This document shows, piece after piece, positions 35,615-44,320 of a stretch of DNA of 64,000 nt. Source of the DNA: Opitutia bacterium (GTDB lineage: Bacteria; Verrucomicrobiota; Verrucomicrobiia; Opitutales; UBA953); the NCBI GenBank assembly GCA_947453335.1, contig CANGFP010000003.1, positions 224,704-288,703 of the forward strand, given 5' to 3'. The notes under the pieces are model-generated. The model was given only the letters and a program-made list of their open reading frames with translations. It searched no databases and was not told the DNA's origin. The position numbers and the translations under genes were made by a program. Position 1 is the stretch's first letter; every line of letters begins with the position of its first letter.

Positions 35615-35878
35615 ATGAAGCAGCTCGCCCTTGCCACCCTCCTCGCCTCCGCCGGCCTCGTCGGATGCAACACGTACGATACGCCCAACCATGGTAAGGC
35701 GGTCTCCCTCGAGCCTAGCCACAACTTCCTCGGCATCATCCGCACCGAGCCCGGCTCCTACTCGGCCAACAACAATTCGACCCTCCGCCTCAGCACCAAC
35801 GAGCTCTACAGCCGCCGCACCTCCTCGGGCGACCGCATCGTGCTCCTCTGGGGCGCGATCACGATCACCGACTACTAA
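35615..35878 (+). CDS. Small lipoprotein, unknown function
   Basis: 87 residues. A lipoprotein signal (MKQLALATLLASAGLVGC) has its lipidated cysteine at C18, followed by NTYDTPN. The mature part (about 70 residues) is polar with a short hydrophobic end (DRIVLLWGAITITDY). No family is recognised. It has its own terminator with a GAAA loop and sits between prepilin peptidase and oleC. Confidence 0.75.
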   Translation: MKQLALATLLASAGLVGCNTYDTPNHGKAVSLEPSHNFLGIIRTEPGSYSANNNSTLRLSTNELYSRRTSSGDRIVLLWGAITITDY

Positions 35879-35898
35879 AGCCTGACAAGAGGCCTTGC

Positions 35899-35928
35899 AG
35901 AAGCCCCGGAAACGGGGCTTCTTCGTTT
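35899..35928 (+). terminator. Rho-independent terminator between the lipoprotein and oleC
   Basis: A ten-base stem (35899-35908 with 35913-35922) is capped by a GAAA tetraloop and followed by TCGTTTCC. It ends about ten bases before the oleC ATG at 35938. Confidence 0.8.
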
Positions 35929-35937
35929 CCAGGCAAA

Positions 35938-37587
35938 ATGCACGACCCTGGCCGCAACGTCGCCCGACATCTCCGCGCCGCCGCCACCCGGACGCCGGAC
36001 CTGACGGCGACGTTGACCCCGCTCTCGGTGAGCCCGTCCGGCCGGGTCGTCCATGCGCGCTGCACGTTCCGGGAACTCGACATGGAAAGCGACGCGGCGG
36101 CCCGGCTCTTCCACGCCGCCGGCATCGCCCGCGGTACCCGCACGCTGCTGGCGGTGCGCCCCGGCCACGACCTGATCGTCTGCATGTTCGCGCTGCTCAA
36201 GCTCGGCGCCGTGCCGGTCGCGATCGACCCCGGGATGGGCCTGCGGAGCTACCTCGGCTGCGTCCGCCACGCCCAGCCGACGGCCTTGGTCGCCATCCGC
36301 ATGGCGCACTGGCTCAGCCTGCTGCCTTTCGACGCCTTCGGTTCCCTCGAAACCCGCGTCCAGGTCGGCGGCCGCCGCTGGCGCGCGCAACTGACGCAAT
36401 GCCTGTCGTCCGAGCCGCGCCCGCTGACGGCGCTGTCCGCCGACGACCCGGCCGCGGTGCTCTTCACCTCGGGCTCGACGGGCGCGCCCAAGGGCGTCTC
36501 CTACACGCACGGGATGTTCGACGCCCAGATCGAACTGGTGCGCGCCACCTACGGCATCCAGCCCGGCGAGGTCGACATGCCGATGCTGCCGGTGTTCGCG
36601 CTCTTCAACCCGGCGCTCGGGATGACGACCGTCACGCCGCTGCTGGATCCGACGAAACCGGCCGCGGCCGACCCGGCTCCGCTCGTCGCGGCGCTGCTCT
36701 CCGAGCAGGTGACGAATTCGTTCGGTTCCCCCGCCATCTGGGCCCGCATCGCCGACCACTGCGAAAGCCACCGGCTCGCCCTCCCGCACCTGCGTCGCCT
36801 GCTCATCGCGGGCGCACCGGTGCCCGACCGCCTGCTGGAGCAGCTGCGGCGCATCGCCCCGCAGGCCGAGATCCACACGCCCTACGGCGCGACGGAATGC
36901 CTGCCGGTCAGCACGATCGAAGCGGGCGAACTGCTCGCCACGCAGCGCGCGACGGCCCGCCAAGGCGGCGGCACCTGCGTAGGCCGCCCCGTGGCCGGGG
37001 TCGAGATCCGCATCATCCGCGAGAACGACGGAGCGTTGCGGTCCTTCGCGGAAGCGACGGCCTGCGGACCGGGCGAGGTCGGCGAGATCGTCGCCACCGG
37101 ACCGAGCGTGACCCGCGCCTACGACGGGCTGCCCGCCGCGACTGCCTTGGCCAAGATCCCCGACGGCGACCGCGTGTGGCACCGCATGGGCGACCTCGGT
37201 TGCCTCGACGCCGACGGCCTGCTGCGCTTCTTCGGGCGACGCGCGGAGAAGGTCCGCGCCGCCCATGGCGACCTCCACACCGAAGCCGTCGAGCCGGCCT
37301 TCCGCGCCCATCCCGACGTCGCGCGCTGCGCGCTGATCGCGCTCGGCGCGCAAGCCCCGTTCACGCCCGCGCTCGTCGTCGAACCGCGCGCCGGCCGTTT
37401 CCCGGGCGACGCCGGCGAGCGCGAGAAGTTCGTGGCGGCCCTGCGCGAACTCGCCCGCGGCAACCCCGCCGCGGCCCGCGTCGGGACGTTCCTCTTCCAG
37501 GCCAAGCTGCCGGTGGACGTCCGGCATAACGCCAAGATCCACCGCCTGCGCCTGTCCAAGGAATGGACGGCCCGCCTCCGCGCATGA
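35938..37587 (+). CDS. oleC: OleC-like AMP-dependent beta-lactone synthetase
   Basis: In olefin-producing bacteria OleC adenylates 2-alkyl-3-hydroxy acids and closes them to beta-lactones. 549 residues. The adenylate-forming P-loop is FTSGSTGAPKGVSYTHGMF. It is followed by the OleC-typical IELVRATYGIQPGEVDMPMLPVFALFNPALGM and ending segment NAKIHRLRLSKEW. PYGATECLP is the A5 motif. The neighbour with a four-base overlap is OleD-like, which strongly supports this over a generic acyl-CoA ligase. OleA (thiolase) and OleB (hydrolase) are not in the window. It starts right behind a terminator. Confidence 0.85.
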   Translation: MHDPGRNVARHLRAAATRTPDLTATLTPLSVSPSGRVVHARCTFRELDMESDAAARLFHAAGIARGTRTLLAVRPGHDLIVCMFALLKLGAVPVAIDPGMGLRSYLGCVRHAQPTALVAIRMAHWLSLLPFDAFGSLETRVQVGGRRWRAQLTQCLSSEPRPLTALSADDPAAVLFTSGSTGAPKGVSYTHGMFDAQIELVRATYGIQPGEVDMPMLPVFALFNPALGMTTVTPLLDPTKPAAADPAPLVAALLSEQVTNSFGSPAIWARIADHCESHRLALPHLRRLLIAGAPVPDRLLEQLRRIAPQAEIHTPYGATECLPVSTIEAGELLATQRATARQGGGTCVGRPVAGVEIRIIRENDGALRSFAEATACGPGEVGEIVATGPSVTRAYDGLPAATALAKIPDGDRVWHRMGDLGCLDADGLLRFFGRRAEKVRAAHGDLHTEAVEPAFRAHPDVARCALIALGAQAPFTPALVVEPRAGRFPGDAGEREKFVAALRELARGNPAAARVGTFLFQAKLPVDVRHNAKIHRLRLSKEWTARLRA

Positions 37588-38582
37588 GCCGCCCCACCGT
37601 CCTCGTCACCGGCGGCAACGGCTTCCTCGGCCGCGCCATCGTCGAACGCTGCCTCGCGCGCGGCTACGCCGTGCGGGTGTACGGCCGGTCCGACCTCGCC
37701 GCCGACCTGGCCCCGCGCGTCGCGTTCCACCGCGGCGACCTCGCGGACGCCAGCGCCATCGGGGCGGCCGTGAAAGGCTGCGACTACGTCTTCCACGTGG
37801 CCGCCAAGGCCGGCGTCTGGGGCGCATGGGACGACTACGTGCGCAGCAACATCCTCGGGACCGAAGCGGTCGTCCGGGCCTGCCAGGAGCACGCCGTGCG
37901 CGCCCTGGTCTACACGAGCACCCCGAGCGTCGTGTTCAGCGGGGAATCCTTCCGCGGCGCCGACGAGACCCTGCCCTACGGCGAGGATTTCCTCTGCGCC
38001 TACGCCGAGACGAAGGCCACCGCCGAACGCCGCGCGCTCGAGGCGGCCTCCGACCGCCTGAAGGTCTGCGCGCTGCGCCCGCACCTGATCTGGGGCCCGG
38101 GCGACCACCACCTCTTCCCGCGCGTGCTGGCCCGCGCCCGCGCCGGCAAGCTACGCATCGTCGGCGACGGCGCCAACCGCGTCGACGTCACGCACGTCGA
38201 CACCGCGGCGGACGCGCACCTCGGCGCCCTGGACGCGCTCCTCGCCGGCCGCGCCAACGGGAAGGCATACTTCCTCTCGCAAGGCGAGCCCGTGAACCTC
38301 TGGGAGTTCATCAACCGCCTCGTCGTCGGCGCCGGACTCCCTCCCGTCACCAGGAAGATCCCGCTCAGCCGCGCCTACGCGCTCGGCGCCTGCCTGGAAG
38401 GCCTCTGGACCATCCTGCGGCTCAAGGGCGAGCCGCCCATGACCCGCTTCGTCGCCGTCGAACTCGCCAAGGACCACTGGTTCGACGTCTCCGCCGCACG
38501 ACGCGACCTCGGGCTCAAGCCCGCGGTCGAAACCTGGACCGAACTCGACCGCCTTGCGGCGACGTTCAGGGAGCGTCGCTGA
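37584..38582 (+). CDS. oleD: OleD-like 2-alkyl-3-oxoalkanoate reductase
   Basis: An extended SDR that in olefin synthesis reduces the 2-alkyl-3-keto acid made by OleA. 332 residues. The N-terminal motif is VLVTGGNGFLGRAIV. OleD-type segments are VFHVAAKAGVWGAWDDY, LVYTSTPSVVF and the catalytic YAETK (Y-x3-K). LRPHLIWGPGDHHLFPR and FFLSQGEP-like text follow. It overlaps oleC by four bases (ATGA). Related 3-beta-hydroxysteroid dehydrogenases are the alternative, but the oleC pairing decides. Confidence 0.87.
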   Translation: MSRPTVLVTGGNGFLGRAIVERCLARGYAVRVYGRSDLAADLAPRVAFHRGDLADASAIGAAVKGCDYVFHVAAKAGVWGAWDDYVRSNILGTEAVVRACQEHAVRALVYTSTPSVVFSGESFRGADETLPYGEDFLCAYAETKATAERRALEAASDRLKVCALRPHLIWGPGDHHLFPRVLARARAGKLRIVGDGANRVDVTHVDTAADAHLGALDALLAGRANGKAYFLSQGEPVNLWEFINRLVVGAGLPPVTRKIPLSRAYALGACLEGLWTILRLKGEPPMTRFVAVELAKDHWFDVSAARRDLGLKPAVETWTELDRLAATFRERR

Positions 38583-38647
38583 GCAGCCGCCCACCCTTTC
38601 GCGGGTGGTTGCTTGCAGGCGGGAGGCTTTCCCCCAAGGTTGCCGGC

Positions 38648-39088
38648 ATGCCCGCCGACGGACTCCAGCCCGACAAGACCTTCGTGGTCTCGATGAAGAC
38701 CTGGTTCGACCAGACCGATGGGCTGGGGATCCTGCACCACTCGCACTACGTCCTGCTGATGGAGCGCGCCCAGAAGAGCTTCTTCGTGGCGACCATGGGC
38801 AAGGACACGCTCGACCCGGCGATCGCGCCCGACGTCTATGTCGTCGTCCGCAACCTCGAGCTCAGCTACCTCGTGCCGATCCGTCCGGAGTGCACGGTCA
38901 AGCTGCACCTCTCCGTCCGCAAGGTCCGCGCCGCCGGCCTCACCATCGACTTCGAGTTCCGCAGCGAAGACGGCCGGACCCTCTACGCCAAGGCCTCGCG
39001 CACGGTCTGCCGCATGGACGGCACGACCCACCAGCCGGCGGCTTGGAGCGAGGAATTCCGGGCCCGCCACGAGGCCCTCTTGCGCTGA
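38648..39088 (+). CDS. Hotdog-fold acyl-CoA thioesterase (4HBT type)
   Basis: 146 residues, one hotdog domain. The motif FDQTDGLGILHHSHYVLLMERAQ corresponds to the DTDxxGxxxHxxYxxxxERA pattern of YbgC/4-hydroxybenzoyl-CoA thioesterases, with the catalytic acid in DQTD and the substrate-helix H/Y. It follows oleD by 65 bases on the same strand and could remove or recycle acyl-CoA for that pathway; this is inference. Its stop directly abuts the nth stop on the other strand with no spacer. Confidence 0.82.
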   Translation: MPADGLQPDKTFVVSMKTWFDQTDGLGILHHSHYVLLMERAQKSFFVATMGKDTLDPAIAPDVYVVVRNLELSYLVPIRPECTVKLHLSVRKVRAAGLTIDFEFRSEDGRTLYAKASRTVCRMDGTTHQPAAWSEEFRARHEALLR

Positions 39089-39712
39089 TCAACCGGCCCG
39101 CAACGCCGCGCAGATCCCGCAGGTCCTCCCATCGCAGCCGCGGGCGGTGCAATGTTCGCGGCCGTAGAAGATGATGCGGAGGTGCAGCTTGTTCCATTCG
39201 CCCTCCGGGAAGACCTTCTTGAGGTCCCGCTCGACCTGTTCGACCGACTTGCCGGGGCTCAGTTTCCAGCGCTTGGCGAGACGATGGATGTGCGTGTCGA
39301 CGGGGAAGGCCGGCACGCCGAACGCCTGCGCCATCACGACCGAGGCCGTCTTGTGCCCGACCCCCGGCAGTTCCTCGAGCTCCTCGAACGTCCGCGGGAC
39401 CTCGCCGCCATGCTTGGCCATGAGGAGCTTCGCCAGACCGACGAGCGCCTTGGACTTCTGCGGAGCCAGACCGAGCTGGCGGATGAGCCCAAGCACCTTC
39501 TCGACCGGCAGGGCGGCCATCTTGGCCGGCGTCCCGGCGACGGCGAACAGCGCCGGCGTGACCTCGTTGACCTTCTTGTCCGTGCACTGGGCCGACAGCA
39601 CCACCGCCACCAGCAACGTGAACGCATCCGTGTGGTCCAGCGGGATCGGCGTGGTCGGATAGAGGCGCGCCAGCTCGCGGGCGATGTAATCGGCTCGTTG
39701 CTGGCGGGTCAT
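39089..39712 (-). CDS. nth: Endonuclease III, with altered iron-sulfur cysteine spacing
   Basis: A bifunctional DNA glycosylase/AP lyase for oxidised pyrimidines. 207 residues from the ATG at 39712. The helix-hairpin-helix is LPGVGHKTASVV with catalytic lysine K121, and the catalytic aspartate is D139 in VDTHIHRLAKR. Four C-terminal cysteines (C188, C193, C198, C201) should hold the 4Fe-4S cluster. Their spacing is x4-x4-x2 and the protein ends six residues later; the classical pattern is x6-x2-x5. Longer in-frame starts would extend into the gcvP upstream region and are not supported. Confidence 0.92.
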   Translation of the reverse strand: MTRQQRADYIARELARLYPTTPIPLDHTDAFTLLVAVVLSAQCTDKKVNEVTPALFAVAGTPAKMAALPVEKVLGLIRQLGLAPQKSKALVGLAKLLMAKHGGEVPRTFEELEELPGVGHKTASVVMAQAFGVPAFPVDTHIHRLAKRWKLSPGKSVEQVERDLKKVFPEGEWNKLHLRIIFYGREHCTARGCDGRTCGICAALRAG

Positions 39713-39893
39713 CGGCGGGACTTTAGGGCTGAGGGTAATGATGGCAAACGCCCATGAAGACTTATTCACAGCGGCCGCTGCGGGGTGGCGTCGGCTAATG
39801 GCAAAACCATCTTCCGCTAATACCCCCACCCCACCACGGTGGACGGTTGCGGGGGCGTCCCTCCACCTCGAAATACCACCCACTCTTTCCTCC

Positions 39894-42872
39894 ATGGCCC
39901 AACTGCCCTACGACCCTTCCAAGATCTCGCGAGAACTCGCCCGCCACTACATCCCGGCGAGCGAAACGGACGTCCAGGCGATGTTCCAGGCTGTCGGATC
40001 CGCTAAGCTCGCCGACATGTACCGGCACATCTCCGACGACGTGAAGTTCGCCGGCCAGCTGGACCTACCTGACGAGCTCGAATACGCCGCCCTCGCCGAC
40101 CGCATGCTCGCGCTGTCCCGGCGCAACGACGCCAAGACGGGCTTCCTCGGCGACGGCCTCCAGGTCTACCGCACGCATGAGATCGTCGACCACGTCTGCT
40201 CGATCCGCAACCTCACGACGTCCTACACGCCCTACCAGCCCGAGCGCTCCCAAGGCACGCTGATCACCCACTGGATCTACCAGTCGACGCTCGCGCAGCT
40301 GACCGGCTTCGAGGCCGTGAACTCCTCGCTCTACGACCGCGCCAGCGCCCTGTTCGAGGCCGCCGTCTGCGCCGTGCGCATGTCCGAGGCCGACACCGTG
40401 CTCGTCGCGGCGAACCTCTTCCCCGGCGACCTCGAGGTGCTCCGCACCCACTGCGCCGAGACCTCGGTGAAGCTGGAGCTGCTCGAAGCCGAGGAAGCCA
40501 CGGGCCGCATCCGCGGCGCCGCCATCCAGGCCCGCGTCGCCGCGCTCGGCGGCAAGGTCGCCGCCGTCATCTTCCCGCAGGTGAACAACCTAGGCCTCGT
40601 CGAGGACGCCGACGAGCTCGCCGACGCGTGCGCCGACGCCGGCGTGAAGTCGATCGCGGTCGTCGACCCGATGCTCCTCGCCACGGGCGGCCTCAAGGCC
40701 CCCGCCGACTACGGCCGCCAGGGCGCCGACATCCTCGTGGGCGAGGGCCAGCACCTCGCCATCGGCGCGAACTTCGGCGGCCCGGGCCTCGGCGTCTTCG
40801 CCGTCCGCCACAACGCCGCGCGCAAGAACGAGGTCCGAGAGACGCCCGGCCGCTTCGTCGGCAAGGCCAAGGACAACGCCGGCCGCGACTGCATCGTGAT
40901 GGTGCTCTCGACCCGCGAGCAGCACATCCGCAAGGACAAGGCCACGTCGAACATCTGCTCCAACCAGGCCTTCATCGCCACGATCGCCGGCGCCGCCATC
41001 CTCGCCCGCGGCGAGGCCGGCATGGCCGCCAGCTGCGTCGCCGGCCGCGACCGCGCCCACCGCGCGGCCGCCAAGCTGCACACCATCCCTGGCCTCAAGG
41101 TCTGCTACGCCCAACAGGCCTTCTGGAACGAGTTCAGCCTGATGCTCCCGGAACCCGCCGCCGCAGTGCTCGCCAAGGGCCGCGCCGCCGGCCTGCACCT
41201 CGGGGTCGACATCACGGGCCGCACGCCCTGCAAGTGCCCGCTGCTCAAGATCTCCTTCAGCGATGTGCAGACCGACGCCGATGCGGACCGCCTGGTGGCG
41301 TTCTTCGAAGGTCTCTACGGCAAGGCCACCGGCGCGGCCACCCTGCCCGCCGTCCCCGCCCACCTGCTCCGCTCCGCCCCGGTCGGGCTCCCGTCCTTCC
41401 CGCTGGCCGAGCTGAAGGCCTACTACACCAAGCTCGGCGAACTGAACGTCTCGCCCGACACCGGCTGCTTCCCGCTGGGTTCGTGCACGATGAAGTACAA
41501 CCCGCACATCAACGACTGGGCCGCCGGTCTCCCGGGCTTCACCGCGTTGCACCCGCAGGCGCCCGTCGAGGACGCGCAGGGTTCGCTCGAGCTGCTCTGG
41601 CAGATCCAGCGCTGGATGCAGGCCATCACCGGTCTGCCGGGCGTGACGACCCAACCGGTCGCGGGCGCGCAAGGCGAACTCGTCGGCCTTAAGCTCTTCC
41701 AGGCCTACCACCGGCACCACGGCCAGGCCCATCGCGACATCCTGCTCATCCCGTCCACGGCCCACGGCACCAACTTCGCCACCGCCACCACGGCGGGCTA
41801 CGTCAACCGCCAGCGCGCCGACGGCGCGCCCTCCGGCATCGTCATCCTGAAGTCCGCCCCCGACGGCCGCGTCGACCAGGCCGACTTCGACGCCAAGATC
41901 GCGCAGTACGGCGACCGCGTCGCCGGCATGATGGTGACCAACCCGAACACGTCGGGCGTCTTCGAGACCGACTTCAAACGCATGGCCGACGCCGTGCACC
42001 GCGCGGGCGGGCTCGTCTACATGGACGGCGCCAACATGAACGCCATCGCGGGCTGGGTGAACCTCGACAAGCTCGGCGTCGACGCCGTGCACAACAACCT
42101 GCATAAGACCTGGACCGTCCCGCACGGCGGCGGCGGCCCGGGCGACGGCATCGTCGGCGTGTCCTCCCGTCTCGCGGACTTCCTGCCCGGCTTCCAGGTC
42201 GAGAAGCAGGGCGACCGCTTCGTGCCGGTCCGCCCGAAGCACAGCATCGGCTCCTTCCACCGCCACTGGGGCAACTTCGCGCACAAGGTCCGCGTCTACT
42301 CCTACCTGCTGCGCCTCGGCCACGCGGGCGTCCAGCGCATGTCCGCGATGTCCGTCCTCGCGAGCCGCTACCTCTTCGCCCGCCTGGGCAAGCAGTTCCC
42401 GTCGCTGCCCGCGGCCGCCGACGGCGTGCCCCGCATGCACGAGTTCATCCTCACGCTCACCGAGGAGGATTTCAAGCGCATCGAGGCCGCCGGCATCCCG
42501 CGCGCGAACATCATCTCCCGCGTCGGCAAGCTCTTCCTCGACTTCGGCTTCCACGCCCCGACCGTCGCCTTCCCCGAGGTCTTCGGCCTGATGATCGAGC
42601 CGACCGAGTCCTACACGAAGGCCGAGCTCGACCGCTTCGCCGACGCCGTGCAGGCCATCGGCGAACTCATCCGCTCGAACCCCGAGGTGCTCAAGTCCGC
42701 GCCGCGCTTCACGCCCGTGGACCGCGTCGACGAGGTCGCCGCGAACCGCAGCCTCGTGCTGAGCGAACACCTGACGGCCCTGCCCAAGGTGAACGAGAAC
42801 CGCCTGTCGCCGGTCCTGCTCAACGCGATGCCCGTCGCGGAGATCAAGGCCCGCATCCTGGCGACCGTCTGA
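39894..42872 (+). CDS. gcvP: Glycine decarboxylase (P-protein), fused two-subunit type
   Basis: A PLP enzyme that decarboxylates glycine and passes the aminomethyl group to the H-protein. 992 residues from the ATG at 39894. Residues 1 to about 455 look like GcvPA (ISRELARHYIPASETDVQAMFQAVG, HPWIY-type substrate segment). Residues about 465-992 look like GcvPB (ELNVSPDTGCFPLGSCTMKYNPHIND), with PLP lysine K738 in HNNLHKTWTVPHGGGGPG. MKYNP is typical of separate GcvPB proteins, so this appears to be a fusion of the split type. gcvT, gcvH and lpd are not nearby. No glycine riboswitch was recognised upstream. Confidence 0.93.
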   Translation: MAQLPYDPSKISRELARHYIPASETDVQAMFQAVGSAKLADMYRHISDDVKFAGQLDLPDELEYAALADRMLALSRRNDAKTGFLGDGLQVYRTHEIVDHVCSIRNLTTSYTPYQPERSQGTLITHWIYQSTLAQLTGFEAVNSSLYDRASALFEAAVCAVRMSEADTVLVAANLFPGDLEVLRTHCAETSVKLELLEAEEATGRIRGAAIQARVAALGGKVAAVIFPQVNNLGLVEDADELADACADAGVKSIAVVDPMLLATGGLKAPADYGRQGADILVGEGQHLAIGANFGGPGLGVFAVRHNAARKNEVRETPGRFVGKAKDNAGRDCIVMVLSTREQHIRKDKATSNICSNQAFIATIAGAAILARGEAGMAASCVAGRDRAHRAAAKLHTIPGLKVCYAQQAFWNEFSLMLPEPAAAVLAKGRAAGLHLGVDITGRTPCKCPLLKISFSDVQTDADADRLVAFFEGLYGKATGAATLPAVPAHLLRSAPVGLPSFPLAELKAYYTKLGELNVSPDTGCFPLGSCTMKYNPHINDWAAGLPGFTALHPQAPVEDAQGSLELLWQIQRWMQAITGLPGVTTQPVAGAQGELVGLKLFQAYHRHHGQAHRDILLIPSTAHGTNFATATTAGYVNRQRADGAPSGIVILKSAPDGRVDQADFDAKIAQYGDRVAGMMVTNPNTSGVFETDFKRMADAVHRAGGLVYMDGANMNAIAGWVNLDKLGVDAVHNNLHKTWTVPHGGGGPGDGIVGVSSRLADFLPGFQVEKQGDRFVPVRPKHSIGSFHRHWGNFAHKVRVYSYLLRLGHAGVQRMSAMSVLASRYLFARLGKQFPSLPAAADGVPRMHEFILTLTEEDFKRIEAAGIPRANIISRVGKLFLDFGFHAPTVAFPEVFGLMIEPTESYTKAELDRFADAVQAIGELIRSNPEVLKSAPRFTPVDRVDEVAANRSLVLSEHLTALPKVNENRLSPVLLNAMPVAEIKARILATV

Positions 42873-42881
42873 CGCCCGGCG

Positions 42882-44318
42882 TCAGGCGGCCAAGGGCAGG
42901 CGCACGCGGAAGGTGGTGCCGCGGCCGACTTCGCTGGCGACGGCGATGGTGCCGCCGTGCGCCTCCACGGCCTGCTTGACGATCGCCAGGCCGAGGCCGG
43001 CGCCTTCGGCGTGGCGGGAGGACTCCGGGGCTACGCGCCGGAAGCGCTCGAAGATCTGCCCGAGGCTTTCCGCGGGGATGCCGCGGCCGTCGTCGGCGAC
43101 GGTCAGCTCGGCCTGGCCATCCACGACGCCGGTCGCGACGGTGACCCGCACGCCGGCCGGATTGTGCAGGACGGCGTTCATGACGAGGTTGAGGATCACG
43201 CGGCCGAGGCGCGCGGGGTCCGCGAGGATCTGGGCGCCTTCCAGCTTGGCCTCCAGGGTCGCGCCCTTCTCGCGGGCGAGCCGCGCCAGCAAAGCCACGG
43301 CCTCGTCGGCGAGGTCCGCGAGGTCGCACGGCGCCTTCTCGACGGGCTGCGCAAGGTCCCCGTGGGCCAGCTCGAGGAGGCCATCGGAGATCGTCTTCAT
43401 ACGCACGGCGGCCTGCTTGATCGTCTCCAGCGCCTCCCGGTATTCCTCGGGCGAGCGGTCCTGGCGCAGCGCGCGCTGGCTGTCGGACAGGATGACGGTC
43501 AGGGGCGTGCGCAGCTCGTGCGAGGCGTCGGCGGTGAACTGCGTGACGCGGTCGCGGGCGGCGTTCATGCGGCCGAAGGTGTCGTTGAGCACCACGGCGA
43601 GGCGGCCGAGCTCGCTCTCGGTGTCCTCGACGTCGATCTGGCGGCCGTAATCCCCGGCGGCGATGCCTTCGGCGTCCGCGGCGATGCGGTCGATGGGGCG
43701 CAGGGAACGGCCGGCGAGGATCCACCCGATGCTGCAGCCGACGCCGGTGAGCGCGAAGCCGACGGCGAACAGCTTCCAGGCCAGGAGGCGGAGGTCGGCT
43801 TCGAGCGCGGAGACGTCGAGGACGAAGGCGACGAAGTTCGGCCCGGGGGGGCGGTGCAGCAGCACGCGGTTGCCGTCGGTCGCGAAGATCAGGTCGACGG
43901 GGCGGGCGGGGCCAGGCTCGTCCGCGTGGGAATCGAGCTGCGCGAGGCAGGCGGCGACGACCTCGCGGGCGGCCGGTTCCGCGGCGAGGGTCGAGTAGAG
44001 CAGCCGGGAGTCGGCCTGGGAGGCGACGAGGACGCGGCAATCCTCCTGCGCGAGAGCGGCGATGGTCTGCTCTGCCTTCGCCTTGCGCTGGTTGGTGTTG
44101 TCGTTCGTGCGTGCGCGGGCCGGGCCGGCGACGCCGGGGACGATCTCGCCGATGGCGCCCATGCTGGTGGTCATGAGTTGGCGGAGACGGAGGTCGGCCG
44201 CTTGGAGGCGGTTGGCCCGTTCATGGCGATGAAACGCGACCAGCAGGACGGTGGTCGTCGCGGCGAGGAGGCCGAAGTTCCAGGCGAGGATGCGCCAGCG
44301 GATCGAGTGGAAGACCAT
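42882..44318 (-). CDS. Membrane sensor histidine kinase
   Basis: 478 residues. Membrane helix one (about 9-29) and helix two (about 180-202) enclose a periplasmic sensor region of about 150 residues without a recognised fold. A HAMP segment (203-255) follows. The phospho-acceptor is H267 in ASHELRTPLT, with N-box NLVMNAVLHNP and G-boxes DDGRGIP and GAGLGLAIVK. It starts 2 bases after the response regulator stops, so the pair is one operon. It resembles the QseC/TctE group in layout. The signal is unknown; no neighbouring transporter points to one. Confidence 0.9.
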   Translation of the reverse strand: MVFHSIRWRILAWNFGLLAATTTVLLVAFHRHERANRLQAADLRLRQLMTTSMGAIGEIVPGVAGPARARTNDNTNQRKAKAEQTIAALAQEDCRVLVASQADSRLLYSTLAAEPAAREVVAACLAQLDSHADEPGPARPVDLIFATDGNRVLLHRPPGPNFVAFVLDVSALEADLRLLAWKLFAVGFALTGVGCSIGWILAGRSLRPIDRIAADAEGIAAGDYGRQIDVEDTESELGRLAVVLNDTFGRMNAARDRVTQFTADASHELRTPLTVILSDSQRALRQDRSPEEYREALETIKQAAVRMKTISDGLLELAHGDLAQPVEKAPCDLADLADEAVALLARLAREKGATLEAKLEGAQILADPARLGRVILNLVMNAVLHNPAGVRVTVATGVVDGQAELTVADDGRGIPAESLGQIFERFRRVAPESSRHAEGAGLGLAIVKQAVEAHGGTIAVASEVGRGTTFRVRLPLAA

Positions 44319-44320
44319 GG

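Noticed and set aside
39713-39893. Possible glycine riboswitch before gcvP
   Set aside because: The conserved glycine-aptamer sequence blocks are not seen, and the region is pyrimidine-rich and weakly structured.
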